Assembly: GCF_000719285.1 (NCBI RefSeq)
Contig: NZ_JOFS01000029.1
Location: 1-64,000, forward strand
Reading direction: 5' to 3'
From: Streptomyces bicolor
GTDB lineage: Bacteria; Actinomycetota; Actinomycetes; Streptomycetales; Streptomycetaceae
Length of the DNA stretch: 64,000 bases
Shown here: positions 9,578 to 19,061 of the stretch, one piece after another
Layout of the letters: every line of letters starts with the position of its first letter
Numbering within the stretch: position 1 is the stretch's first letter
Position numbers and translations under genes: made by a program
The notes under the pieces: generated by a model
What the model saw: the letters and a program-made list of their open reading frames with translations, nothing else
Databases searched by the model: none
What the model was told of the DNA's origin: nothing

Positions 9578-10597
9578 GTGTCGGGTATGTCGGCGGGCCG
9601 GTCAGCCATGCGGATGGGACCCGCTGAGCTGGTGCAGGCGGCGGCCATGGCCCGCCGCTTCTACCTCGAGGGCAAGTCCAAGATCCAGATCGCCGAGGAG
9701 TTCGGCGTCAGCCGCTTCAAGGTGGCCCGGGTCCTGGAGACCGCCCTCGAACGGGATCTCGTACGTATCGAGATCCGTGTCCCGGCCGAGTTGGACGCCG
9801 ACCGCTCGGACGCGCTGCGCGCCCGGTACGGCCTCAGGCATGCCGTCGTCGTGGAGTCCCCGGCCGAGGCCGAGGAGACGCCGGACCCGGAGAACCTGGG
9901 AGAAGTGGCCGCCGACCTGCTCGGCGAACTGGTGAACGAAGGGGATGTCCTGGGCCTGGCCTGGGGCCGCTCCACCATCCACATGGCCGCGGCACTCGAC
10001 CGGCTGCCGCCGTGCACGGTCGTGCAGCTGACGGGTGTGTACGACGCGGGGACCGCCGAGCGCGGTTCGGTCGAGGCGGTGCGCCGGGCCGCCCAGGTGT
10101 CGGGCGGCGACGCACACCCCATCTACGCGCCGATGCTGCTGCCGGACGCGGCCACCGCGGCGGCGCTGCGCCACCAGACCGGGATCGCCCGGGCCTTCGA
10201 GTACTTCGACAAGGTCACGGTCGCCTGTGTCTCCATCGGCTCCTGGGAGCCCGGCATCTCCACGGTGCACGACATGCTCAGCGACGAGGAGCGGGCCCAC
10301 TACGCCTCGCTCGGCGTCGCCGCCGAGATGTCCGCGCACCTCTTCGACGCCGAGGGGCGCCGGGTCGGGCGGGACCTGGGCGAGCGGTGCATCACGGTCA
10401 AGGCCGACCAGCTCCGCCGTATCCCGGAGGTCGTCGCGATCGCGGGCGGCGCGCGCAAGGCGGCCGCGATCGACGCGGTGCTGCGCTCGGGGCTCGTCAC
10501 CAGCCTGGTGACGGACACCTCGGCGGCGGACGTGCTGATGACGGCCGGGACGACGCCGAAGCCGGCGCTCAACAGGGCCGATCCGGACGGGCACTGA
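9578..10597 (+). CDS. SorC/DeoR-type sugar-binding transcriptional regulator
   Basis: A 339-residue SorC-family regulator that would bind DNA and sense a phosphorylated sugar. An N-terminal helix-turn-helix (about residues 20-60) contains YLEGKSKIQIAEEFGVSRFKVARVL. The C-terminal sugar-isomerase-like domain (about 80-330) includes LGLAWGRST and the closing SLVTDTSAADVLM. I place the start at GTG 9578 because GAGGAG lies six bases upstream; an in-frame GTG at 9554 is an alternative. It directly follows rpe, suggesting control of pentose or other sugar phosphate genes. No sugar operon is adjacent, so its target is unknown. Confidence 0.88.
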   Translation: MSGMSAGRSAMRMGPAELVQAAAMARRFYLEGKSKIQIAEEFGVSRFKVARVLETALERDLVRIEIRVPAELDADRSDALRARYGLRHAVVVESPAEAEETPDPENLGEVAADLLGELVNEGDVLGLAWGRSTIHMAAALDRLPPCTVVQLTGVYDAGTAERGSVEAVRRAAQVSGGDAHPIYAPMLLPDAATAAALRHQTGIARAFEYFDKVTVACVSIGSWEPGISTVHDMLSDEERAHYASLGVAAEMSAHLFDAEGRRVGRDLGERCITVKADQLRRIPEVVAIAGGARKAAAIDAVLRSGLVTSLVTDTSAADVLMTAGTTPKPALNRADPDGH

Positions 10598-10607
10598 CGG
10601 AACATCA

Positions 10608-10635
10608 GGAGGGGGCGGCCCGGGTCGCCCCCTCC
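10608..10635 (+). terminator. Terminator after SorC regulator
   Basis: Ten-base stem (ggagggggcg / cgccccctcc) with an eight-base loop, between the regulator and the barstar-like gene. Confidence 0.75.
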
Positions 10636-10677
10636 CTCATTCGACGATCACTACGACACGCTCAGGGCGGTACCGAC

Positions 10678-10983
10678 ATGACGGAGCTCGTGGTCACGCT
10701 GGACCTCGACGGGGTCACCGACAGGGCCGGCCTGATGGACCGCTGCGCCACCGCCCTGCGGCTGCCCGACTGGTTCGGCCGCAACTGGGACGCGCTGGCC
10801 GACTCCCTCTCCGACCGCACCGTCTGGCCGGAGGATGCCGTCGAGCGGGGGCTGCTGGTCGTCGTACGGAACTGGCAGCCGTACGCGAAGACCAGGCCCG
10901 AGGAGTGGACGGTCGCGCAGGACGTGTTCGGCGACGCGGTCGCCCGTGACTCGTCGCTCACTGTGGCGCTCGCTCTTGGCTGA
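10678..10983 (+). CDS. Barstar-like protein
   Basis: A 101-residue protein of the barstar (ribonuclease inhibitor) family. It begins with a beta strand (TELVVTLDLDGV) and then has DRCATALRLPDWFGRNWDALADSLSD, the typical barstar helix carrying the FGxNWDAL motif that plugs a ribonuclease active site, followed by a C-terminal strand-helix. No barnase-type ribonuclease is encoded nearby, so it is an orphan inhibitor or acts on a secreted ribonuclease encoded elsewhere. ATG 10678 follows a weak purine stretch (AGGGCGG). It lies downstream of a terminator and upstream of guaB1, likely as a single-gene unit. Confidence 0.85.
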   Translation: MTELVVTLDLDGVTDRAGLMDRCATALRLPDWFGRNWDALADSLSDRTVWPEDAVERGLLVVVRNWQPYAKTRPEEWTVAQDVFGDAVARDSSLTVALALG

Positions 10984-11110
10984 CGCCGGAGGCCGACGCC
11001 AGCCTTGGAGGTTCCTCTGAAGGGGCCCCTGACCTGCTTGGATGATGTGACCGTACATCGCAATCCGGTCAGCATGGGACAATGAAGTACGTGCTCCTAC
11101 CCCTGGCTGA

Positions 11111-12595
<1,485 letters not shown>

Positions 12596-12617
12596 CGGGA
12601 CTGCAACGCCCTGTCGT

Positions 12618-12659
12618 ACGGCCCCCGTTGTCCCGCCCGCCGGGAAAATCGGGGGCCGT
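12618..12659 (+). terminator. Nested hairpin terminator after guaB1
   Basis: Outer ten-base arms acggcccccg / cgggggccgt enclose an inner tcccg/cggga stem. It stands between guaB1 and the GNAT gene. Confidence 0.7.
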
Positions 12660-12689
12660 TCCCGTGCTCCGGGAAGTAGCTTCGGCGAC

Positions 12690-13187
12690 ATGGAGATCAC
12701 CGTCTGCGGGCCGGCCGACGTGGCGCTGCTCGACCGGCACATCGCTTCGCCGGGCACCCTGTCGTTCCACGCGCGAAGGTTCGCACGCCAGCAGCGGGGT
12801 GAAAGCACCTATCTGGTCGCCTGGTTGGAGGGGCGGCCCGTCGGGCACGTGGAGATGCGCTGGACCGGTTGCGACGCTCCCGCTGTGCGCATCGCGCGGC
12901 CCGGCTGCCCGGAGATCAACGGACTGGGCGTCTGGCCGGAGGAACTGCGCTCGCGTGGCATCGGCACCGCACTCGTCCGGGCCGCCGAGGAGCTGGCCCG
13001 CGAACGCGGCATCACGGTCGTCGGCCTCGGCGTCGCGAAGGACAACCCCCGTGCTGCCGCGCTCTATGCGCGGCTCGGCTATCAACCCCTGATCGACTAC
13101 CACGACCGCTGGCCGTACGAGGGCACCGACGGGATGCTGCGCGAGTGGGTCGACGCGTGCACGTTCCTCGTCAAGGACCTGCTCTGA
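12690..13187 (+). CDS. GNAT family N-acetyltransferase
   Basis: A 165-residue acetyl-CoA-dependent acyltransferase of the GNAT fold. Strands beta 2-4 are visible as TYLVAWLEGRPVGHVEMRW, and the acetyl-CoA pyrophosphate loop appears as WPEELRSRGIGTALVRAAEELARERG (the R/Q-x-x-G-x-G/A pattern, RSRGIGTAL). GVAKDNPRAAALYARLGYQPLIDY is the motif B helix with the usual Asn and Tyr. The substrate (amine, antibiotic or protein terminus) cannot be told. ATG 12690 begins MEITVCGPADVALLDRH. It stands alone between the guaB1 terminator and the permease promoter region. Confidence 0.9.
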   Translation: MEITVCGPADVALLDRHIASPGTLSFHARRFARQQRGESTYLVAWLEGRPVGHVEMRWTGCDAPAVRIARPGCPEINGLGVWPEELRSRGIGTALVRAAEELARERGITVVGLGVAKDNPRAAALYARLGYQPLIDYHDRWPYEGTDGMLREWVDACTFLVKDLL

Positions 13188-13274
13188 CCAGCCGCGCGCA
13201 ACGGTCGAAAGCCCCGCTGCAACGAACACCCGCCCAGCCACCGGACACGCAATGATCATGCGGGCACACGCAAG

Positions 13275-13313
13275 GTTGCTGCATTTCATCAGCAACGTCA
13301 CTCGCCCTAGGCT
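13275..13313 (+). promoter_or_regulatory. Probable Lrp operator overlapping the permease promoter
   Basis: Perfect seven-base inverted repeat gttgctg (13275-13281) and cagcaac (13290-13296) around an eight-base AT-rich centre, catttcat. It is followed 11 bases later by the -10-like TAGGCT (13308-13313), so the operator would cover the -35 region. This size and AT-rich centre suit Lrp/AsnC proteins, and an Lrp gene lies directly downstream of the permease. Confidence 0.65.
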
Positions 13314-13336
13314 GTCGCCTCGTACGTGGCGTGGCA

Positions 13337-13384
13337 GGGACCCCGCTCGGTGGGTTCCTGCTGTCGCAGGGTGCCGCCGGTCCC
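13337..13384 (+). other. Potential structured 5' leader of the permease gene
   Basis: The leader between the -10 box and the start can fold: gggacc (13337-13342) pairs with ggtccc (13379-13384), enclosing a five-base hairpin cctgc-tgtc-gcagg (13357-13370). It does not match any riboswitch class I can recognise. Confidence 0.3.
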
Positions 13385-13420
13385 CGCCGCCCCGATAGGC
13401 AGCGACGAAGGAGTCAGCGC

Positions 13421-14908
13421 GTGCTCGACCAAGGCGCACCCCCGCAGAACCGCAACCGCACAGGCCCGCCGTCTTTGGGCCTCGGCGCGCGTCTTATGAG
13501 TCGCAAGCCCGTGGAACACCTGGTCGCCGAGGGCGGCCAGGGTGAGGGAGGGTCGCTGCGGCGCTCCCTGGGCATGTGGCAGCTCACCATGATCAGCATC
13601 GGTGCCACCCTCGGCACCGGCATCTTCGTCGTCCTCGGTGACGCCGTCCCGGAGGCCGGTCCCGCGGTCACCCTGGCCTTCGTGATCGCCGGTCTGACGG
13701 CGCTGTTCTCGGCCCTGTCCTACGCCGAGCTGGCGGGCAGCATCCCGGTCGCGGGCTCCTCCTACTCGTATGCGTACGCAACGATGGGCGAGCTGGTCGC
13801 GTGGATCTGCGGCTGGTGTCTGGTGCTGGAGTACGGCGTGTCCGTGGCCGCGGTCGCCGTCGGCTGGGGCGAGTACCTCAACGAGCTGCTCGACGGGACC
13901 ATAGGTGTCACCATCCCGTCGGTGCTGTCCTCCGCGCCCGGTGAGGGCGGGATCGTCAACCTGCCGGCGCTGATCGTCGTCCTGCTGGCGATGGTGTTCC
14001 TGCTCGGCGGCGTCCGCGAGTCCGCCCGCGCCAACACGATCATGGTGGCCGTCAAGATCGCCGCGTTGGTGCTGTTCTGCGCGGTCGGCTTCATGGGCTT
14101 CAAGTCCGGCAACTACGAGGACTTCATGCCGCTCGGCATGGCGGGCGTCAGCGCCGCCGGCGCCACGCTCTTCTTCTCCTACATCGGCTTCGACGCCGCC
14201 TCCACCGCCGGTGAGGAGGCGAAGGACCCCAAGCGGGACCTGCCGCGGGCCATCATGCTCTCGCTGATCATCGTGACCGCGCTGTACGTGCTCGTCGCGG
14301 GCGTCGCCGTCGGCGCCTGGAACTGGACGAAGTTCGAGGGCTCCAGCGCCTCCCTCGCCGCGATCATGAACGACGTCAGCGGCCAGACCTTCTGGGGCAC
14401 GCTGCTCGCCCTCGGCGCCGTCATCTCCATCGCGAGCGTGGTCCTGACCGTGCTCTACGGCCAGACCCGCATCCTCTTCGCGATGTCCCGCGACGGTCTG
14501 GTGCCCAAGGCGCTCGGCAAGGTCCACGCGAAGACCGGCGCGCCCCGCCTCAACACGGTCATCGTGTCCCTCTTCTGTGGTGCGCTCGCCGCCCTCATCC
14601 CGCTGGGCAAGCTCGTCGACGCCACCAGCATCGGCACGCTGTTCGCCTTCGCGCTGGTCAACATCGCGGTGATCGTGCTGCGCGTGAAGCGGCCCGAGCT
14701 CGAGCGCACGTTCAGGGTGCCGTTCGGGCCGGTGCTGCCGGTGCTCGGCTTCCTGTTCTGCGCGTACAACATGTTCAGCCTCGACAGCGTCACCTGGGTG
14801 GTCTTCGGGTTCTGGATGGCCGCCGGTCTCGTGTTCTACTTCGTGTACGGCTATCGCCGTTCCCGTCTCGCGACGGGTGAGGCTCTCGCAACACCAGAAG
14901 TGAAGTGA
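13421..14908 (+). CDS. APC superfamily (cationic amino acid transporter type) permease
   Basis: A 495-residue inner-membrane amino acid importer with about 12-14 hydrophobic segments. SLGMWQLTMISIGATLGTGIFVVLGDA is the APC helix 1 with the GxGIF substrate-binding motif. SALSYAELAGSIPVAGSSYSYAYATMGE and FFSYIGFDAASTAGEEAKDP are conserved cation-amino-acid-transporter signatures. I chose GTG 13421 because GAAGGAG lies about seven bases upstream; ATG 13496 (MSRKPVEHLV) would shorten it by 25 residues. The Lrp gene begins 11 bases after the stop, so the two are probably co-transcribed and the pair autoregulated through the operator at 13275-13296. Confidence 0.9.
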   Translation: MLDQGAPPQNRNRTGPPSLGLGARLMSRKPVEHLVAEGGQGEGGSLRRSLGMWQLTMISIGATLGTGIFVVLGDAVPEAGPAVTLAFVIAGLTALFSALSYAELAGSIPVAGSSYSYAYATMGELVAWICGWCLVLEYGVSVAAVAVGWGEYLNELLDGTIGVTIPSVLSSAPGEGGIVNLPALIVVLLAMVFLLGGVRESARANTIMVAVKIAALVLFCAVGFMGFKSGNYEDFMPLGMAGVSAAGATLFFSYIGFDAASTAGEEAKDPKRDLPRAIMLSLIIVTALYVLVAGVAVGAWNWTKFEGSSASLAAIMNDVSGQTFWGTLLALGAVISIASVVLTVLYGQTRILFAMSRDGLVPKALGKVHAKTGAPRLNTVIVSLFCGALAALIPLGKLVDATSIGTLFAFALVNIAVIVLRVKRPELERTFRVPFGPVLPVLGFLFCAYNMFSLDSVTWVVFGFWMAAGLVFYFVYGYRRSRLATGEALATPEVK

Positions 14909-14918
14909 ACACCCCGCA

Positions 14919-15371
14919 GTGCTGAACGATCTCGACGAACGCATCGTGCACGCCCTCGCCGAGGACGCCCGCCGCTCCTACGCGGACATCGGGCAACTGG
15001 TCGGCCTGTCCGCGCCTGCCGTCAAACGGCGCGTGGACCGGCTGCGCGCGACCGGGGCCATCACCGGTTTCACGGTGCGGGTGGACCCGTCCGCGCTCGG
15101 CTGGGAGACCGAGGGGTTCGTCGAGATCTACTGCCGGCACAACACCTCGCCGGAGACCATCCGGCGCGGCCTGGAGCGCTATCAGGAGATCGTGGCCGCG
15201 TCCACCGTCACCGGTGACGCGGACGCGGTCGTGCAGGTCTTCGCCTCTGATATGCGGCACTTCGAGCGGGTGCTGGAGCGGATCGCGGGGGAGCCGTTCG
15301 TGGAGCGGACCAAGTCTGTTCTGGTGTTGTCGCCCTTGTTGCGACGGTTTTCTTCCGGGTCGCCTGCGTAG
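14919..15371 (+). CDS. Lrp/AsnC family transcriptional regulator
   Basis: A 150-residue feast/famine regulator. The N-terminal winged helix (residues about 5-55) reads LNDLDERIVHALAEDARRSYADIGQLVGLSAPAVKRRVDRL. The C-terminal RAM domain (about 65-145) binds amino acids and drives oligomer formation; the conserved STVTGDADAVVQV corresponds to the effector-binding turn. GTG 14919 starts 11 bases after the permease stop. The tight linkage and the palindrome upstream of the permease suggest it regulates uptake of the amino acid it senses. The exact ligand cannot be read from sequence. Confidence 0.93.
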   Translation: MLNDLDERIVHALAEDARRSYADIGQLVGLSAPAVKRRVDRLRATGAITGFTVRVDPSALGWETEGFVEIYCRHNTSPETIRRGLERYQEIVAASTVTGDADAVVQVFASDMRHFERVLERIAGEPFVERTKSVLVLSPLLRRFSSGSPA

Positions 15372-15394
15372 TTTGTCGGCTGCGGGTCTGTGGG

Positions 15395-15426
15395 GGCTTG
15401 TCGCGCAGTTCCCCGCGCCCCTAAGC
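15395..15426. repeat. Dispersed Streptomyces repeat fragment
   Basis: The stretch gggcttgtcgcgcagttccccgcgcccct is recognised from memory as a sequence very common between Streptomyces genes, usually as half of a terminator-like palindrome. It lies between the convergent Lrp and SRPBCC-like genes and overlaps the latter's stop. Confidence 0.6.
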
Positions 15427-15879
15427 GGCGTGTTCGCGGACCTTCTTCAGCATGTGCCGTACGACGATCGCGTGGCCGCCCGTGCCAATCACCAGAAGCC
15501 GGTAGATTCGGCCGGCCGGCCCCGGGAAAGCACCCCACGTTTCGGCGCGCACCCTCGTGTGTCCCTCGCCGGCCTCCTCCAACCGGAAGATCAAGGCGTA
15601 CGTCGAGAAGCGGTGGCTCCCGGCGAGTGCCAGCTCCCTCCCCGGCACCGCGCTGACCACGTGGAACCCGGGGATCGCGGAGCCCTCTGCCGGGGGCCTC
15701 GGGCCGGACGCGGTGCGGTCGGCGCAGTCGAGCATGCGTGCGACGAACGCGGTGGGCCGGTTCCTGAAGCTGCGGTCGACCGTTTCGGCGATGGCGCGCC
15801 AGACGGCGTCCGGATCCGCGGCCATGACCGTCGTGTGCGCGTCGACGAACGGCAGGTCGAGTATCTCGGCGGCGTCCAT
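15421..15879 (-). CDS. SRPBCC/DUF2867-like protein of unknown function
   Basis: A 152-residue protein resembling the hydrophobic-pocket START/SRPBCC or DUF2867 proteins. It has an N-terminal TTVMAADPDAVWRAIAETVD segment typical of polyketide-cyclase-like folds, then GFHVVSAVPGRELALAGSHRFSTYALIFRLEE and RAETWGAFPGPAGRIYRLLVIGTGGHAIVVRHMLKKV. No signal peptide or catalytic motif is visible. ATG 15879 has GAGGGGG about five bases upstream. It is transcribed in the same direction as the GntR gene 110 bases upstream and may share its transcript. The family call is from memory. Confidence 0.65.
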   Translation of the reverse strand: MDAAEILDLPFVDAHTTVMAADPDAVWRAIAETVDRSFRNRPTAFVARMLDCADRTASGPRPPAEGSAIPGFHVVSAVPGRELALAGSHRFSTYALIFRLEEAGEGHTRVRAETWGAFPGPAGRIYRLLVIGTGGHAIVVRHMLKKVREHAA

Positions 15880-15989
15880 GAAGTCCCCCTCGAACTGGCG
15901 GCTCGGCTTCCTCCCGGCAGTCTCCCGGCCCGCTGTACGAGACGGCCTCCTCCAGCGGGAGGACGTGTATAGCCGTACGGCGGAGAACG

Positions 15990-16730
15990 TCAGTCGGCCG
16001 TCTTGCGCGCCAGCGCGTTGTTGTCGATCGAGTTGTGCACGCTGAAGCTCACCGCGTCCGAGCGGTAGCGGTCGTCCGACCACTCCACCGGCCGTCCCTC
16101 GCGGGTCGTCGTCACGCGGCGCACCCGCAGCAGGGGGCTCGTGCGGCGGATGCCCAGCAGCTCGGCGTCCTGGGCGCCCGCGGCCACCGCGTCGATGACG
16201 TGCTCGCCGTAGGCGAAGACCAGGCCCGAGTCGTCGTAGAGGCGTTGGGTGACGGACGGGCAGTCGGGCTCGATGGCCTCGACGGCGGGGGAGATCCAGT
16301 CGGCGTACACGGTCCGCTCCAGCAGCACCGGCTCGCCGTCCAGACCGCGCACCCGCAGGACGTGCAACACCGAGGTCCCGGCGCTCAGCTGGAGGCGTAC
16401 GGCGTCCTCTGCGGTCGCCGGGCGGTACTCCTGCGCGACCACGTGCCCGGTCGCCTCGCGCCCCATCGCCTGTGCCCACTGGGCGAAGCTGCGCAGTTCG
16501 GCGAAGCTCTGGCTGCGGCGGCTGGCCAGGACGACCCGGCGGGCGCCCTGGCGGGAGCCGATGAGGCCCTCGGCGGTCAGTGTCGCGACGGCCTGCCGGA
16601 CCGTGCCGCGCGAGACGCCGTAGTGGGAGGCGAGGTCGGTCTCCGCGGGCAGCAGAGTGCCGACCGTGTACTCCTCGCGGTCGATCGCCCGGCGCAGTGC
16701 GTCGGCGATCTCCTCGTGTCGCGCCGCCAT
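15990..16730 (-). CDS. GntR/HutC family regulator, divergent from an ABC importer
   Basis: A 246-residue GntR regulator of the HutC subfamily. The winged helix is at residues about 5-70 (VGTLLPAETDLASHYGVSRGTVRQAVATLTAEGLIGSRQG), followed by a UTRA effector domain (about 90-240) with VLLERTVYADWISP. It is divergent from the substrate-binding protein gene, and a palindrome lies in the spacer. This matches the PhnR position in 2-aminoethylphosphonate transport clusters, so it probably represses the importer and releases DNA when the ligand is present. The ligand identity is inference. Confidence 0.88.
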   Translation of the reverse strand: MAARHEEIADALRRAIDREEYTVGTLLPAETDLASHYGVSRGTVRQAVATLTAEGLIGSRQGARRVVLASRRSQSFAELRSFAQWAQAMGREATGHVVAQEYRPATAEDAVRLQLSAGTSVLHVLRVRGLDGEPVLLERTVYADWISPAVEAIEPDCPSVTQRLYDDSGLVFAYGEHVIDAVAAGAQDAELLGIRRTSPLLRVRRVTTTREGRPVEWSDDRYRSDAVSFSVHNSIDNNALARKTAD

Positions 16731-16882
16731 GCTTCCCCTCTGAGTCGGTTGCTGTGCACAGCGTGACCAGCGTAATCGAGATCCCTCGGTGATCCGTGTC
16801 AGTCGGGAGCATGCACAAATTCAGGGCAGAGGCTTTCGCCGGTGTTAACGGACGTGTCACCATCGGCGGGCCTACTGGGGCC

Positions 16883-16900
16883 AACTTGTTCAGACAAGTT
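16883..16900. promoter_or_regulatory. Candidate GntR operator
   Basis: The 18-base sequence aacttgttcagacaagtt has perfect seven-base arms and a four-base centre, the usual form of a GntR/HutC site. It lies 57 bases before the binding-protein start, where bound protein would block the promoter. Confidence 0.65.
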
Positions 16901-16956
16901 CGAGATCTTTCCTGGGCAAGATCCTCCTGCACCCTCGCGCGTCCCCTGGAGAAACC

Positions 16957-18129
16957 GTGTCCACGTCTTTGCCGAGCACAGCCCTGCCGAGAACCGCCGC
17001 CCGCGGTGCCGCCCTCGCCGTCGTCGCCGCGCTCGCCCTGAGCGCCTGTGGCGCCGCCCCCGACAACGCCTCCACCAGCGCCGACGGCAAGAGCGCCGCC
17101 ACCGTCACCTCCGCCGAGGAGTTCGGGGGCATGGACGCCCTGGTGAAGGCGGCGAAGGAGGAGGGCAAGCTCAACGCGATCGCCCTGCCGCGCGACTGGG
17201 CCAACTACGGCGCCCTCATCGACGGCTTTGAGAAGAAGTACGGCATCAACGTCGAGGTCGACAATCCCGACGGCTCCAGCCAGGAGGAGATCAGCGCGGT
17301 CACCACGCTCAAGGGCCAGGACCGTGCGCCCGACGTGCTCGACCTGGGACAGTCGTTCGCGCTGAGCGGGGCCCAGCAGGGCCTGTTCGCCCCCTACAAG
17401 GTCGCGTCGTTCGACGACATCCCCGCGGCCCAGAAGGACGCCCAGGCCCGGTGGTACAACGACTACGGCGGCTACATCTCCATCGGCTGCGACGCGGGGC
17501 GCGTCAAGGAATGCCCGACCACCTTCAAGGACCTGCTGAAGCCGCAGTACAAGGGCCAGGTCGCCCTCAACGGCAACCCCACCAAGTCCGGTTCGGCCTT
17601 CGCCGGGGTGTGGGCGGCGGCCCTGGCGAACGGTGGCTCGTTCGACGACCTCCAGCCCGGGATCGACTTCATCGCCGAACTGAAGAAGAACGGCAACTAC
17701 ACGCCGGTCGAGTCGACTCCGGCCACGGTCGAGAAGGGCGAGACGCCCATCACCATCGACTGGGACTACCTGAACGCCGGATACGCGCAGGAGTTCAAGT
17801 CCAAGGGACTGGACTGGAAGGTCGCCGTCCCGACCGACGGCAAGTTCTCCCAGTACTACTCGCAGGCCATCAACAAGGACGCCCCGCACCCGGCGGCCGC
17901 CCGGCTCTGGCAGGAGTACCTCTACAGCGCCGAGGGCCAGAACCTCTGGCTCAAGGGGTACGCCCGCCCGGCTCTCATGGCCTCGATGGAGAAGGCCGGC
18001 ACGCTCGACAAGGCCGCCGCGGCCAAGCTGCCCGAGGTCTCGGGTACGGCGGCCTTCCCGACCGAGGCCCAGCAGGCCAAGGCCAAGGAAGTCCTCGCCC
18101 AGGGCTGGGGCAAGGCTGTCTCCGGATGA
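16957..18129 (+). CDS. ABC transporter substrate-binding lipoprotein, 2-aminoethylphosphonate type
   Basis: A 390-residue exported binding protein. It has a lipoprotein signal peptide ending in the lipobox LSAC (about residue 29), so it is anchored outside the membrane. The periplasmic-binding fold of the extracellular type 1/6 group follows: EEGKLNAIALPRDWANYGALIDGFEKKYGINVEVDNPDGSSQEE, APDVLDLGQSF, and ITIDWDYLNAGY. The start is GTG 16957 (STSLPSTALPRTAARG). The stop overlaps the first permease ATG. The nearest family I can name is the 2-aminoethylphosphonate/iron-type binders; sulfate, iron or organophosphate are alternatives. Confidence 0.85.
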   Translation: MSTSLPSTALPRTAARGAALAVVAALALSACGAAPDNASTSADGKSAATVTSAEEFGGMDALVKAAKEEGKLNAIALPRDWANYGALIDGFEKKYGINVEVDNPDGSSQEEISAVTTLKGQDRAPDVLDLGQSFALSGAQQGLFAPYKVASFDDIPAAQKDAQARWYNDYGGYISIGCDAGRVKECPTTFKDLLKPQYKGQVALNGNPTKSGSAFAGVWAAALANGGSFDDLQPGIDFIAELKKNGNYTPVESTPATVEKGETPITIDWDYLNAGYAQEFKSKGLDWKVAVPTDGKFSQYYSQAINKDAPHPAAARLWQEYLYSAEGQNLWLKGYARPALMASMEKAGTLDKAAAAKLPEVSGTAAFPTEAQQAKAKEVLAQGWGKAVSG

Positions 18130-19061
18130 CGACCCAGACCGACGCGACCGTCGCCCCCGCCGCCTCGGCGAACACCGGTACCGACGCCGCCGCGCCCGCC
18201 GTCCCCTCCGGGCGGCGGCGCCGCCGCGTCGGGGGCGGCTTCGCCGTCGTCCCGCTGCTCGCCTTCGTGGCGCTCGCCTTCGGGATCCCCGCCCTGGCCA
18301 TGCTGAACGGCGCCTTCACCGTCAAGGACCCCGCCACGGGAGCCACTTCGTACGGCGTCGCCAATGTGACCGCCTCGATGCAGGGGGCCTACCTCACCGC
18401 CCTGATCGGCAGCGTGAAGCTCTCCGCCTTCTCCGCGGCCATCGGCGTGGTGAGCGGGCTGCTGCTGGCGCAGGCCGTGGTGACCTCACGGTCCAGGATG
18501 CTGCGGGAGGCCGTGCTCACCGCCTCCGGGGTCCTCGCCAACTTCGGCGGTGTCCCGCTGGCCTTCGCCTTCGTCGCCACGCTCGGCAACTCGGGCTTCC
18601 TCACCCGTCGCCTGGACCTGACGGACAAGGGGTGGAGCCTCTACGGCTTCTCCGGGCTGACGCTGGCCTACCTGTACTTCCTGATCCCGCTGATGGTCCT
18701 CACCATCACTCCGGCGCTCGAAGGACTGCGGACCCAGTGGCGTGAGGCCGCCCGGAACAACGGCGCCACCAACGCCCAGTACTGGCGGCACGTCGCGCTG
18801 CCGGTGCTCGCACCCTCACTGCTCGGCGGCTTCGTGCTGCTCTTCGGCAGCGCCTTCGCCGCGTACGCCACCGCGGCCGCCATGGTCGGCAGCTCGATCC
18901 CGCTGGTCACCCTGCAGATCGCCGACGCCCTCGCCGGCAATGTCCTGGTCGGCCAGGAGAACGTCGCGCTGGCCCTGAGCCTGGACATGGTCCTCGTGGC
19001 AGGCCTCGTGATGGCCGTGTACCTGCCCCTGCAACGACGGAGTGCCCGATGGCTCGCCTGA
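18126..19061 (+). CDS. ABC transporter permease 1
   Basis: A 311-residue inner-membrane permease with six predicted helices. The first (FAVVPLLAFVALAFGIPALAML) follows a 35-residue Ala/Pro/Arg-rich cytoplasmic tail. The EAA loop that docks to the ATPase is EAARNNGATNAQYWRHVALPVLAPS near residue 210. The ATG overlaps the binding-protein stop (ATGA), so translation is coupled. Together with the next permease it forms the heterodimeric channel of the importer. Confidence 0.9.
   Translation: MTTQTDATVAPAASANTGTDAAAPAVPSGRRRRRVGGGFAVVPLLAFVALAFGIPALAMLNGAFTVKDPATGATSYGVANVTASMQGAYLTALIGSVKLSAFSAAIGVVSGLLLAQAVVTSRSRMLREAVLTASGVLANFGGVPLAFAFVATLGNSGFLTRRLDLTDKGWSLYGFSGLTLAYLYFLIPLMVLTITPALEGLRTQWREAARNNGATNAQYWRHVALPVLAPSLLGGFVLLFGSAFAAYATAAAMVGSSIPLVTLQIADALAGNVLVGQENVALALSLDMVLVAGLVMAVYLPLQRRSARWLA

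Noticed and set aside
13300..13420. Known riboswitch before the amino acid permease
   Set aside because: I compared the leader with the conserved sequences of glycine, guanidine and SAM classes that I remember; none match, so only a foldable leader is reported.
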